A stretch of 64,000 nucleotides of DNA. It comes from Pseudomonas sp. R5(2019). GTDB taxonomy: Bacteria > Pseudomonadota > Gammaproteobacteria > Pseudomonadales > Pseudomonadaceae. The translations under genes were made by a program, and so were the position numbers. Within the stretch, counting starts at the first letter, position 1, and each line of letters begins with the position of its first letter. Positions 43,972-52,664 of the stretch are shown here, one piece after another. A model generated the notes under the pieces. It saw nothing but the letters and a program-made list of their open reading frames with translations. It had not been told where the DNA came from and did no database searches. Location of the stretch: positions 62,001 through 126,000 of the forward strand of contig NZ_JAAAMT010000001.1 in the NCBI RefSeq assembly GCF_009905435.1, read 5' to 3'.

Positions 43972-44337
43972 TCAGCTTGCTTGGCGATCAAGCGTTTTCA
44001 CAATGGATTTCGTCGAATTCCTGACGCCACTGCTAGCCACATCCTCCCTTGAAAGCCATTTACAACTTGATATCTCATTCTGCGGGGAGGGTTCTTCGGA
44101 CTGAGCCAACAGGGCCTCGAACACATGGTGCAGTACTTTGCTTGCCTCAAACTGAGCAACGTAAGAGAGACCTTGGATCGCCAGCCCCGTTTCCTCATAC
44201 AACTCACGGACCGCAGCCTCTAAAGGAGTCTCGCCTGCCTCGACCTTACCGCCCGGCAATGTCCATTTGGCCTTGGGTTTTCGAACGAACAGAATTCTCC
44301 TGTCGCGCCTGCAAATGATCGTGGCTCTCTCTTTCAT
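43972..44337 (-). CDS. NUDIX hydrolase
   Basis: 121 residues from ATG 44337; the longer frame from 44403 lacks a ribosome site. The full NUDIX box is present (GGKVEAGETPLEAAVRELYE, then ETGL). The family hydrolyses nucleoside diphosphates linked to another group. The compact size and KWTLPGG context resemble MutT-like or ADP-ribose/Ap-type enzymes of mobile elements. Substrate unknown. Confidence 0.88.
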   Translation of the reverse strand: MKERATIICRRDRRILFVRKPKAKWTLPGGKVEAGETPLEAAVRELYEETGLAIQGLSYVAQFEASKVLHHVFEALLAQSEEPSPQNEISSCKWLSREDVASSGVRNSTKSIVKTLDRQAS

Positions 44338-44551
44338 GGTCGTCTTCCTCTGCTGATGCACTGCTAGAGCGGTCCTTCGAGCGACACCCACTGTAAACCC
44401 CAAGACATCCTGAATCTAGGCATAGATCAAGCCTCATTACTACGCTACGCATCCGCTGTCATAAATTGTCTCAGCTCGACCCCGCGCTGGTATTGATATC
44501 GCTGAGTGTTGCCGGTATTTGTAATGCACAATTTCAAGCAGGGAGCCCACC

Positions 44552-44761
44552 ATGCAGTCAAGATTCAAGGTTATTGAGACCACCACACATGTCGATGGCA
44601 GTAAGCGATACAGGGTGGTTGACTTGGTGGAGGGAGGTTCAGCCAGCAAGAATGGAGTCTTCACGGTTAGAACCGAAGCAGACGCCGTTTGCTCAATCCT
44701 GAATGTTGAGCATTGCTTGGAGCCGCACCGCGCAGTAGCTCGTAAGCCTGTGCACCAGTAG
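44552..44761 (+). CDS. Small hypothetical protein
   Basis: 69 residues behind AGGGAG. RFKVIETTTHVDGSKRYRVV is a likely beta-hairpin, followed by a helix (TEADAVCSILNVEHCLE). A soluble, single-domain cargo gene with no recognised family. Confidence 0.55.
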   Translation: MQSRFKVIETTTHVDGSKRYRVVDLVEGGSASKNGVFTVRTEADAVCSILNVEHCLEPHRAVARKPVHQ

Positions 44762-44797
44762 CAGATGACCTTCTACCTGCGGCCAAGGTGCCAACCA

Positions 44798-45058
44798 TCA
44801 CCAGCCGCAGGTGCCTCCACAAACGTCTCGTTCCGAGGCTGTGGTAGCCTGACACCATCTCACATCAGTGACGCCGAATTGTTCAGCTGATTGGCAAATA
44901 GAAGCGTAACTACCCACCCAATTCGACACCCCTTCGCGAAAAGCGATACCTGAATGGAGCAGCGCGTAATACACCGCATCGTGTCCGCAGAGCTTGTTTT
45001 CGGAGCACTGCATAACTACCTGTTTGCCTTGATAGTTGTAGCTGATCGTATATGGCAT
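44798..45058 (-). CDS. Small cysteine-containing hypothetical protein
   Basis: 86 residues from ATG 45058 with GGGAAG upstream. It begins MPYTISYNYQGKQVVMQCSE and has six cysteines (QCSENKLCGHDA, SICQSAEQ, WCQATT, CGGTCGW). The pattern could bind a metal or form disulphides; there is no signal peptide. Function unknown. Confidence 0.6.
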   Translation of the reverse strand: MPYTISYNYQGKQVVMQCSENKLCGHDAVYYALLHSGIAFREGVSNWVGSYASICQSAEQFGVTDVRWCQATTASERDVCGGTCGW

Positions 45059-45261
45059 GACTCTTCCCTGTGTAAAGGCAACTGGCCAGCTATTGGGATA
45101 TCAGGATAGTCAATCGCGGTTAGCCGCATAGTGTCACCATCGGTCATTCCGACCAGCGTCACCGCGAGTCACCCCGACCTGAAACGACCAATGGTAAGCA
45201 TTGTGGTAACCGCAAAGCGGCATCCTGCTTGAGCCCAGTGTTTACGGGGCTTACAGCCTAT

Positions 45262-45615
45262 TTACGCGCTGCTCGCAGACAAGGCTGTGTAGGCAGCAAA
45301 TGTCTGATACATGATCTTTCCGTTCCGGACCACGAACGTATCGGTACAGAAGGGGAACCAGGGTTTTGCTTCCCAAAGGAGAAAGGCGACCTCATCCACA
45401 ATCTCTTGGCGGTTAATTTTGGCGGCCTCATCGAAGCCCGCAGGAAGCCCGTCGATCAAGGCGGTGAAAAATGCGCGAATCTCGGCAAGCCCTCGGTATG
45501 TAGCGTCATGCGTAATGACCACTGAATCGTCTGTGAAGTCATCCATGAGGGGATCGATCCCTTCATAGAAAGCGTGAAGGTGGTGCTCAAGTACAGCTTG
45601 AGTAGAAGTCGACAT
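45262..45615 (-). CDS. SnoaL/NTF2-like protein
   Basis: 117 residues. AVLEHHLHAFYEGIDPLMDD, DDSVVITHDATYRGLAEIRA and FFTALIDGLP follow the NTF2-like cone fold used by SnoaL-type cyclases and isomerases. The C-terminal strands are DTFVVRNGKIMYQTF. Substrate unknown. It is the last gene before the right edge of the island. Confidence 0.83.
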   Translation of the reverse strand: MSTSTQAVLEHHLHAFYEGIDPLMDDFTDDSVVITHDATYRGLAEIRAFFTALIDGLPAGFDEAAKINRQEIVDEVAFLLWEAKPWFPFCTDTFVVRNGKIMYQTFAAYTALSASSA

Positions 45616-45952
45616 GTGACAACTCCTTTCTATCAGTCAATGAATGCACGGCGGTTTCACACTGCGCCCTGCAAGGAAGTGAAATCGGCGCGACCTTCAG
45701 TGTAGATCACCACCCAAAGCAGCCTACCTCCCATCGTGATAACTCCATCGTGGTAACAGAAATTTACAAAAACGCCGAGGCCCAGTAAATCCGGGGCTTT
45801 CAGGCGATACCGTCGAATACAACCTGGAAGCGCATTTCAGTTTTGCCGCGCTGCTGGGGCAACACCAAAATGCAGCGGCCAGTGCCTACAGTGATATTGC
45901 CAGGCGTCTTGCCCAGGCCATACCGAGCCTGCGCAGTTACGCCAACCAATAC

Positions 45953-48625
45953 ATGCGTTCGCAAGTCAGGCAACTGACAGGGGTGGATGTCGACCCGGAG
46001 CAGATCTACCTGCACTATTTCCGCGGGGCGGTGAGCAGTGACACGGCGTTCACCGGTTGGGTCCATCCGCAGCAGCCGGTCCGCTCGTTGACATTGAGCA
46101 CACTGGCATTCGCGAATTTTACACTCGAAGACGAGTTGAGCGGGCCGGGAGACCTGGACCTGACGGCCGGGTTCTATACCCAAGGGCCGGGAAGTCTCAG
46201 CGGATATGGCGTCGGCAATGAGTTCAAACTCTTGCCCTCCCGATTGATGGCGCTCAATTGGACCCACGATTTTTATACCGGCTACAAAGCCATCCTTGAC
46301 GGGTTCTGGCAGGCCCACAGCGCGGATTTCCGGCTGCTGCTCAAAGGCCAGTTTATTGCAGCCTGCCGGGCCGGTCGTCAGGCAAGACGTCTCACGGAAG
46401 CAGACTACAACGCCTTGATGCTGCACGCGGTTCCTGGCCTGGATTTGACTGCCAGCGTGACGCTTGAACAGCTGCAGGCCGAACACCTCAATAATGCTGG
46501 CGTAGTGCGCCGCTTCGACCTTTACGGTTATGCATCGAGCGATATCCTGCATTTCGCTCTCGCCGGTGGCCGGCATGCCGTGTTCATACCGGTCCCCGCA
46601 CCCATACTGGTCGTCTTCGAATCCACGCCCGCGTTGCAGGCCTGGGTTATCGAACAGGCCCGGAACCCGGAGAAGCGCTCGGCGCTCGCCGCACACTTTT
46701 CCTTGTATGACCGCCAGGACGGCAAAACGTACTCGGGGGTCGACAGCGCGCTCAAAGGGCTGGCCGCGGGGAGTTGGGCGGTCGACACCATTGACCTCAA
46801 AGACCGGGTGATCGCCGGGGACGTGTTCAGCAGTACGACCCAGCAGCTGCGCGATCGCTACAACCTGGATGCCGACACCCTGATCAAATCCAACGGCGAA
46901 TTGAACAAGGAACTCTGGATCACCGACCTGAGCGCGTTCGAAAAGGTGGTGCTGCCCATTGCACCGCTGGGGGCGCCTATCGCAGTGGTGGCGGCCGCCG
47001 GCGGTGTCGCCCTGCTGGGACTGGGACTTGACCAGACCGTCGCAGCAGACTCCTTGCCCGACCGTCAACAGGGGGCCTGGACAGCTTTTTTCGCCACGCT
47101 GGATATCCTGTTTTCCGCCGGCGCTGCTCCCGAACGGGTAATAGAGGACGGTTTAGAGCTGACCGAGCCAACGGAAATCATTGAGCACGCGGCGGTGCCC
47201 GCGGGGATACTACAAGGCCAAACCGCCGATGCCGACGGCATTTACCGCCTCGGGAACCAATGGTTTGTGCGCAGCTTTGATCAGGTGTACCGCATTTCGG
47301 TGGCCCCTGTGCGGGACCAGGTCAAGGTCATCAATCCAACGGGCGAAGACGCCGGGGCGCTGTTTTTCTTGCGTCGTGTAGGCACTACCGATCAATGGGC
47401 GAGGCTAGGGTTGAGCGGGGGGGCACCGATCGCAGAAAACGCCATGGTGCGTCAGCTCATCTGGCGTGACACCAACTGGAAAACCGGTGAGGTCAATTTA
47501 CGCGCCAGGTTCGGCGGCTATATAAAGGCCGTTTCCTATGACTTGCTGGAAAACGCATTCCAGAAGGTGTCGCGCAACAGTACCACGGGGCGCTGGGAGA
47601 ACCTTGACGGGGGCAGGCTGTACCGTCCCCAGCAGGGGCAGATGGTTGATGTGGAGCCACTAGGGGAAGTGCTCGACAGTGAGCGAATGGCCACACTCAG
47701 GGCGCTGGATATCGATTTGCAGCTGCCGGTGGACTTTTCACCCGTGGACACCGACACCCTGGCCGATATCCCTCCGGTCATTCACAGCGTTTGGGTAGGC
47801 GACAAGCTCATCAATGCCAAGTTACTGGCTACTCTGCAGAAAAACGCCCAATTGGCGTCAGAAGGCGCCAGGCCTTATGCACTTGAACTGCACTTGTCCA
47901 ATGAGCATGCGAGCGTGTTTGCCGAAAACAGGCGCTTGCTTCAACGCCATGCACCGGCGGTGCAGATTGAGGTGCTGGAAGAGAGTGCGTTCTATCAGGC
48001 GTTCAGTGCCAGTCAGTATTTCCAACAGTATCGCGCTGCGCTTGAAGGCAACGGCGGGATCGCGACTAACTTCTCTTCGGCGGCGGATGTCCTGCGTTAC
48101 CGTTTGATGGCCTATGAAGGCGGGTTGTACCTGGATCTGGACGACACCCTGCAAGTAGCGCCCGGTGCATTAATCATCAAGACTTCGCCCTCGGGCCTGG
48201 CCCTGCCAGCTCCGGTCGGGCAACAGATATTGGGAATGGATGCCGAGTTCAATACCAGCTTTTTCGGCACGCAGAAAAACAACCCGACACTGGAGGCGAT
48301 TTCCGAGGAAAGCTATCGCAGGTATCAGCAAGACCCGGGGTTGTATACGCGCCAGCGGCCGTATCTTGGGCAAGATGACAATGACGTGTTCCAGGGCTAC
48401 ATGAGCAGTATTTCGCAGACCACCGGCCCCGGTGTGTTCAACCACGTGATCGACGAACGGTTGCCGGATCTGCAGCAGATTCGGATGTTGTTCAAGCTGA
48501 TGTCGCGACGCATCATCGTGCCGCTCGAAGACCTTGATGAGTGGACCAGCCAATTGACCCAGCGCTTGCCGTTGATGCATGCCTACAGGATTGGCAGTGA
48601 GCACAGCTGGAAACAAACGCGTTAG
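45953..48625 (+). CDS. TcdA/TcdB-type glycosyltransferase toxin, probably 5'-truncated
   Basis: The frame is open from 45743, but the first ATG is at 45953, already inside conserved-looking sequence; 45800-45952 (EYNLEAHFSFAALLGQHQ and onward) also reads as toxin. There is no ATG, GTG or TTG in that upstream part, so the natural start seems lost. Residues 1-350 resemble the dermonecrotic-toxin-like domain (DUF6543) of Pseudomonas toxins. Residues about 605-760 are a GT44-like catalytic domain: IHSVWVGDKLINAKLLATL, then SAADVLRYRLMAYEGG and LYLDLDDT with the DxD metal motif. It would glycosylate a host protein such as a small GTPase. The loss lies at the edge of the integrated element. Confidence 0.75.
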   Translation: MRSQVRQLTGVDVDPEQIYLHYFRGAVSSDTAFTGWVHPQQPVRSLTLSTLAFANFTLEDELSGPGDLDLTAGFYTQGPGSLSGYGVGNEFKLLPSRLMALNWTHDFYTGYKAILDGFWQAHSADFRLLLKGQFIAACRAGRQARRLTEADYNALMLHAVPGLDLTASVTLEQLQAEHLNNAGVVRRFDLYGYASSDILHFALAGGRHAVFIPVPAPILVVFESTPALQAWVIEQARNPEKRSALAAHFSLYDRQDGKTYSGVDSALKGLAAGSWAVDTIDLKDRVIAGDVFSSTTQQLRDRYNLDADTLIKSNGELNKELWITDLSAFEKVVLPIAPLGAPIAVVAAAGGVALLGLGLDQTVAADSLPDRQQGAWTAFFATLDILFSAGAAPERVIEDGLELTEPTEIIEHAAVPAGILQGQTADADGIYRLGNQWFVRSFDQVYRISVAPVRDQVKVINPTGEDAGALFFLRRVGTTDQWARLGLSGGAPIAENAMVRQLIWRDTNWKTGEVNLRARFGGYIKAVSYDLLENAFQKVSRNSTTGRWENLDGGRLYRPQQGQMVDVEPLGEVLDSERMATLRALDIDLQLPVDFSPVDTDTLADIPPVIHSVWVGDKLINAKLLATLQKNAQLASEGARPYALELHLSNEHASVFAENRRLLQRHAPAVQIEVLEESAFYQAFSASQYFQQYRAALEGNGGIATNFSSAADVLRYRLMAYEGGLYLDLDDTLQVAPGALIIKTSPSGLALPAPVGQQILGMDAEFNTSFFGTQKNNPTLEAISEESYRRYQQDPGLYTRQRPYLGQDDNDVFQGYMSSISQTTGPGVFNHVIDERLPDLQQIRMLFKLMSRRIIVPLEDLDEWTSQLTQRLPLMHAYRIGSEHSWKQTR

Positions 48626-48639
48626 CGGTGCCGTATCCG

Positions 48640-48671
48640 CTGTGCCGGCGTCCGCGAAGACGGCGGCACAG
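48640..48671. terminator. Hairpin between convergent genes
   Basis: CTGTGCCG at 48640 pairs with CGGCACAG at 48664-48671, extended by GTC/GAC in the loop. There is no strong T-run on either side, so it may be a weak bidirectional terminator for the toxin and ppiC genes. Confidence 0.5.
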
Positions 48672-48684
48672 TGGTTGTCGGGTA

Positions 48685-48966
48685 TCAGTCCTGACGGCTG
48701 GTGACTTCCAGCAGGTGATAACCGAACTGGGTTTTCACCGGACCTTGCACCACGTTGATCGGGGCGCTGAACACGACGGTGTCGAATTCCTTGACCATCT
48801 GGCCTGGGCCGAACGAGCCCAGGTCGCCGCCCTGACGGCTGGACGGGCAGGTGGAGTTGGCTTTTGCGACTTCGGCGAAATCTGCGCCGGCTTCGATTTG
48901 AGCTTTCAGTTCATTGCACTTGGCTTCAGTGGAAACCAGGATGTGACGGGCAGTGGCTTTGGCCAT
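48685..48966 (-). CDS. ppiC: Parvulin-type peptidyl-prolyl isomerase
   Basis: 93 residues, the full size of the cytoplasmic PpiC parvulin. ARHILVSTEAKCNELKAQIE, the core FAEVAKANSTCPSSRQGGDL and GSFGPGQMVKEFDTVVF, ending TQFGYHLLEVTSRQD. It catalyses cis-trans isomerisation at prolyl bonds. Placed downstream of the DAHP synthase gene on the same strand but separated by a terminator. Confidence 0.95.
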   Translation of the reverse strand: MAKATARHILVSTEAKCNELKAQIEAGADFAEVAKANSTCPSSRQGGDLGSFGPGQMVKEFDTVVFSAPINVVQGPVKTQFGYHLLEVTSRQD

Positions 48967-48997
48967 GGGAACAACTCCTTTTTCAGAAAGGTAGAAA

Positions 48998-49017
48998 GCC
49001 TACCGCAATCGGTAGGC
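48998..49017 (-). terminator. Terminator of the DAHP synthase gene
   Basis: GCCTACCG / CGGTAGGC with a 4-nt loop just after the stop. On the minus strand it is followed by TTTCTACC, a short T-rich tail. Confidence 0.6.
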
Positions 49018-49023
49018 GCTGTC

Positions 49024-50130
49024 TCATGCCGAGGCAGCAACGCTGGCGTTCTGGCGCTGCAATTGTTGTGCAGCGTCGCGCAACAGCTGTTCGGTGGCAT
49101 CCCAGCCCAGGCAGCCATCGGTGATCGACACACCGTAGCGCAGGTTCTCCCCAAGCGCCTGGCAGCCTTCGAACAGATGACTTTCCAGCATGACTCCCAC
49201 CAATGAACGGTCGCCTTCAAGGCGCTGCTCAAGAACGTCCTCGAACACCTGAGGCTGACGGTTGGGGTCCTTGCCGCTGTTGGCATGGCTGCAATCGACC
49301 ATGATCCGTGCCGGCACCTTGATCCTGGCCAGTTGCTGATGGACATCGGCAATGCTCTGGCGCTCGAAGTTGGGGCCACCATGGCCGCCGCGCAGCACCA
49401 GGTGAGTGTCCGGGTTGCCTTGGGTTTCAATGATTGCCGGATGGCCCTGGGCATCGACACCGAAATGGCGGTGAGGGTGTGCCGCGCTACGCATGGCGTC
49501 ACACGCGATGCCGATGCCGCCGTCGGTGCCGTTCTTGAAGCCGACTGGCAGTGGCAGACCGCTGGCCATTTCGCGGTGAATCTGCGATTCGGTGGTGCGC
49601 GCACCGATGGCCGCCCAGCTCAGCAGGTCATCGAAGTAGCCGGCCGCCATGGGCTGCAACAGTTCGGTGGCAATCGGCAGACCGAGCTTGATCATTTCCC
49701 GCATCAGCTCGCGAGACAGGGTGAGGCCTGCGACCATATCGTCACTGCCATCCAGACGCGGATCGTAGGCCAGGCCTTTCCAGCCCACGGTGGTGCGGGG
49801 CTTTTCGACGTAGGCGCGCATGACCAGCAGCAACTGCCCATCGACGTCCCGGCTCAAGGCGGCCAGGCGTTCGGCGTATTCCAGGGCTGATTGGGGGTCA
49901 TGCAGGGAGCAGGGGCCGACCACGACCAGCAGGCGTGGGTCGCTGCCGTCGAGGATGGCGCGCACAGCTTGGCGGTGGGCGCTGACTTGGGTGTGCAGGC
50001 GGGTGGAAAGTGGTAGTTGCTGTTTGAGCGCATGGGTGCTGGGCAGGCGCTGGCTGGCAGAGTTGGCGGCAAGCGGCAGCTGTTGGGCGTTCAGCGAAGA
50101 CAGGGACAGGGCAGAGTTGGACGAATTCAT
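49024..50130 (-). CDS. 3-Deoxy-7-phosphoheptulonate (DAHP) synthase, class I
   Basis: 368 residues. It condenses phosphoenolpyruvate and erythrose 4-phosphate in the first step of the shikimate pathway. Family motifs: VVGPCSLHDPQSALEYAERL, MRAYVEKPRTTVGWKGL, GARTTESQIHREMASGLP, GFKNGTDG, LRGGHGGPNF and VDCSHANSGKDP. It is of the AroF/AroG/AroH type. Two aromatic-rich short frames and a strong terminator upstream suggest attenuation by tyrosine, phenylalanine or tryptophan supply; the Tyr-rich frame favours the tyrosine-regulated isoenzyme. The feedback specificity cannot be read from the sequence. Confidence 0.94.
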   Translation of the reverse strand: MNSSNSALSLSSLNAQQLPLAANSASQRLPSTHALKQQLPLSTRLHTQVSAHRQAVRAILDGSDPRLLVVVGPCSLHDPQSALEYAERLAALSRDVDGQLLLVMRAYVEKPRTTVGWKGLAYDPRLDGSDDMVAGLTLSRELMREMIKLGLPIATELLQPMAAGYFDDLLSWAAIGARTTESQIHREMASGLPLPVGFKNGTDGGIGIACDAMRSAAHPHRHFGVDAQGHPAIIETQGNPDTHLVLRGGHGGPNFERQSIADVHQQLARIKVPARIMVDCSHANSGKDPNRQPQVFEDVLEQRLEGDRSLVGVMLESHLFEGCQALGENLRYGVSITDGCLGWDATEQLLRDAAQQLQRQNASVAASA

Positions 50131-50178
50131 GTTCAGGATTCCCTGGGTTGGCGGCGGGTCTGTCCCGCGCGCTCAACC

Positions 50179-50331
50179 CTATCGAGGTGTTCGACAATTG
50201 GCCGTGACGGCGTCGTGTGTGTGCTTGCCACCCATGCGTGACCGATCGGAGGCGGCAGGCTGTCCCGAACGGAGCTGGCTAAATCGCCATGCGCTGAAGC
50301 TGTCGTAACGGTAATAGGTGGCGTAGTTCAT
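50179..50331 (-). CDS. Tyrosine-rich short ORF directly before DAHP synthase
   Basis: 50 residues behind TTGAGGAC, beginning MNYATYYRYDSFSAWRFSQL: four Tyr, two Phe and one Trp in the first 17 codons. It starts just after the terminator hairpin at 50368-50404 and ends 48 bp before the synthase start. It may be a second leader that couples translation to tyrosine supply. I know of no described homologue. Confidence 0.45.
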   Translation of the reverse strand: MNYATYYRYDSFSAWRFSQLRSGQPAASDRSRMGGKHTHDAVTANCRTPR

Positions 50332-50367
50332 GTCGTAGTCCTCAATGTCGATGCGTTTGGGGGCCTG

Positions 50368-50404
50368 AAAAACAAAACCCCCGGTCGGGGAGCCGACCGG
50401 GGGT
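50368..50404 (-). terminator. Attenuator terminator upstream of DAHP synthase
   Basis: Stem of CCCCCGGTCGG and CCGACCGGGGG around a 4-nt loop, followed on the minus strand by TTTTGTTTTT. It lies about 50 nt after the first leader-peptide stop and 240 nt before the synthase start, so readthrough must be regulated for the gene to be expressed. Confidence 0.85.
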
Positions 50405-50453
50405 TAGATTTCTCTGCCTGGCGACCCCTGAGTTGCGGGCGCCGTGATGGGTA

Positions 50454-50585
50454 TCAGGCGCGCCGTTGGCTAAACCAATACCCAAAATAAGTGTTGACCG
50501 GAGCCGCTGTCACACAGGCAGCCGCTACGGTCAGGCCACGGGGGCTGGCGGCAGTTTGAGCGGGGGTGCGAGTGGTAGGGGACAT
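50454..50585 (-). CDS. Aromatic leader peptide (attenuation) of DAHP synthase
   Basis: 43 residues from ATG 50585, behind GGAG. It begins MSPTTRTPAQTAASPRGL and ends NTYFGYWFSQRRA: codons 33-38 are Tyr, Phe, Gly, Tyr, Trp, Phe. A run of the end-product amino acids near the end of a short frame, followed by an intrinsic terminator, is the classical leader-peptide layout. The longer frame from 50690 has no ribosome site and is rejected. An antiterminator fold was not resolved by eye. Confidence 0.7.
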   Translation of the reverse strand: MSPTTRTPAQTAASPRGLTVAAACVTAAPVNTYFGYWFSQRRA

Positions 50586-50744
50586 GCTGTTCTCCAGTAA
50601 GTGCGCCGAGCTTACTTCACGGGTGTGCGTGGATTCAATGGGTTTTTGCGATGAGCGTGATTGAAATCGCAAAGGCATGAGCTGATTCATGGCAATCAGC
50701 TGCTATACCTACAAATGCTTTCATCCCCCCTATGGAGCCAATTG

Positions 50745-51416
50745 ATGAAACTGGCAATGATGATGGGCGCGTTCTGTCTGACCGGTTTGAGCCTCACAGG
50801 ATGTTCGAGCAGTGTGGTCAAACCCGATCAATATTCCGGCTTTTTGAAGGATTACAGCCAGCTCAAGGAGGCCAGGTCTCCTTCGGGTGCCGACGTGATG
50901 CGTTGGGTCGATCCGAACCTGAAGCTGGCCGATTACAAGAGTGTGTATATCGAGCCGAGCCAGTTCTACCCTAAGCCCGAGCCGACCGTGCGCATTCCGC
51001 AAACCACGTTGACGGGCATTACCCGCTACTACGACCAGGCCCTCCAGCGTGAACTGGGCAAGTCCATGCAGGTGGCGACCGCTCCCGGGCCGGGCACGAT
51101 CGTTGTACGCCCGGCGATCACGGCGGTGAGCAGCAAGACCGAAGGTCTCAAACCCTACGAAGTGATCCCGGTGGCGCTGGTGGCAGCGGCGGTCAGCACG
51201 GCGTCGGGCATTCGTGACCAGGAAACCGAAATCGCGACGGAAGCGGCGTTTCTCGACGGCGGCAGCAACAAGGTGGTTGCCCAGGTGGTGCGCAAGGGTT
51301 CCGGCAAAACCCTCGAGAACAACAGCCAGGTTGTGGTGCCGGACGACGTCAAGGCAGTGCTCGACGGCTGGGCATCAGACCTTCACAGGTCCTACATGAT
51401 GCTCAAGGGCCGCTGA
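50745..51416 (+). CDS. DUF3313 family lipoprotein
   Basis: 223 residues from ATG 50745 behind GGAG; the earlier in-frame start lacks a ribosome site. Lipobox LTGC near residue 20 (MMGAFCLTGLSLTGC). The body (PDQYSGFLKDYSQLKE, ADYKSVYIEPSQFYP, YYDQALQRELGKSM) matches DUF3313 outer-membrane lipoproteins, which have no established role. Single gene between the leader region and the integrase. Confidence 0.85.
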   Translation: MKLAMMMGAFCLTGLSLTGCSSSVVKPDQYSGFLKDYSQLKEARSPSGADVMRWVDPNLKLADYKSVYIEPSQFYPKPEPTVRIPQTTLTGITRYYDQALQRELGKSMQVATAPGPGTIVVRPAITAVSSKTEGLKPYEVIPVALVAAAVSTASGIRDQETEIATEAAFLDGGSNKVVAQVVRKGSGKTLENNSQVVVPDDVKAVLDGWASDLHRSYMMLKGR

Positions 51417-51537
51417 GTCCGACGTAGGGTGTTTGTCTGTCGAGGTCGATTTGTGCCAAGCTTTATTGTCTTATTTTTCAAGAGGGTATGTTGGTTGACA
51501 CCGACATGCCCTCGCTCTGTTCAAACAGGATCCTGGC

Positions 51538-52479
51538 GTGCCTGAGTTACCCGCAATCACCGAACCCCTCACCGCTTTACAGAACCCCTTGATGCAATAC
51601 CTCAATCGTCTGGTGCCTTCCAGCCAGTTGACCATGAAGTATGTGTTGCAGGACGCGGCGGATCGGCTCGGGTTTGAAGACGCCGATATCCGCGACGTGC
51701 CCTGGCACCTGCTGCAGCCGGGGCATATCACGGCGCTGGTGGCGGCCCTGCGAGAAGACGGTTACGCCCCCAACACTTCCTCGCTGTACGTCAATGCCGT
51801 GCGCGGGGTGATGAATGAAGCCTGGCGCCTGAAGCTGATTGATCAGGACCACCTGCAGCGCATCCGCTCGGTCAAGCCCGCACAGGGAACGCGCCTGAGC
51901 AACGGCCGCAACCTCAAACGCAGCCTGATTCGCGAACTGATGGAAGTTTGTGCCGCCGACCCGCGACCACAGGGACTGCGCGACGCCGCGGTGATTGCCC
52001 TGCTGTACGGCTCAGGGATGCGCAAGTCTGAATCGGTCAACCTGGACCTGGGCCAGATCGACTTTGCCGAGCGCAGCCTGCAAGTGCTGGGCAAGGGCAA
52101 CAAACAACTGATCAAGTACGCGCCGACCTGGGCCTTTGACAAGCTCAACACCTGGCTGGAATTTCGCCGTTCGCAGTTGCCTGAAGGGCAGGGCGACGAT
52201 GAATTTCTGTTCAACCGCATCCGCCGCGGCAGCCACATCACCCGCGAGCGCATCACCAAGCACGCGATCTACTACATCGCCCGCCAGCGCGGTGCTCAGG
52301 TCGGCGTGAAAATCATGCCCCACGATTTCCGCCGCTCGTTCATTACCCGGGTGATCGAAGAGCATGACCTGTCGATTGCGCAGAAGCTCGCCCACCACAC
52401 CAATATCCAGACCACCGCCAACTACGATGTGCGTGATGACAACGAGCGGCGGCGGGCGGTGGATCGGTATGATTATTGA
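51538..52479 (+). CDS. Solitary tyrosine recombinase
   Basis: 313 residues from GTG 51538. The core-binding domain reads ALREDGYAPNTSSLYVNAVR. The catalytic residues are Arg (LLYGSGMRKSESVNL), Lys (VLGKGNKQ), H-x-x-R (MPHDFRRSF), His (AQKLAHHTNI) and Tyr (TTANYDVRD). It is XerC/D-like in size but lacks the usual partners, and no element genes flank it. It may be a domesticated integrase conserved in Pseudomonas. Confidence 0.88.
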   Translation: MPELPAITEPLTALQNPLMQYLNRLVPSSQLTMKYVLQDAADRLGFEDADIRDVPWHLLQPGHITALVAALREDGYAPNTSSLYVNAVRGVMNEAWRLKLIDQDHLQRIRSVKPAQGTRLSNGRNLKRSLIRELMEVCAADPRPQGLRDAAVIALLYGSGMRKSESVNLDLGQIDFAERSLQVLGKGNKQLIKYAPTWAFDKLNTWLEFRRSQLPEGQGDDEFLFNRIRRGSHITRERITKHAIYYIARQRGAQVGVKIMPHDFRRSFITRVIEEHDLSIAQKLAHHTNIQTTANYDVRDDNERRRAVDRYDY

Positions 52480-52632
52480 TCAGGGGTTTTCCAGGTCATG
52501 CCCCAACGACTGGATAAACAACGAAAACAATTCCGGCTGCGACGAGATATCCAGCTTGGCATAAAGATGCCGACGATGAACCTTGATCGTATCGGGCGAA
52601 ATTCGCAGCCGTTCGGCCATCGCCTTGGATGA
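52480..52632 (-). pseudogene. 3' remnant of a LuxR-type regulator gene
   Basis: On the minus strand the frame reads SSKAMAERLRISPDTIKVHR and RHLYAKLDISSQPELFSLFI, then a stop: the C-terminal helix-turn-helix of a LuxR/NarL-type regulator. Upstream the frame ends within five codons and REP sequence begins at about 52665. The sensor part and the start of the HTH are gone. Confidence 0.72.
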
Positions 52633-52664
52633 CCCCCCGCAGTATCACAATGCTGGAGTGGGGA

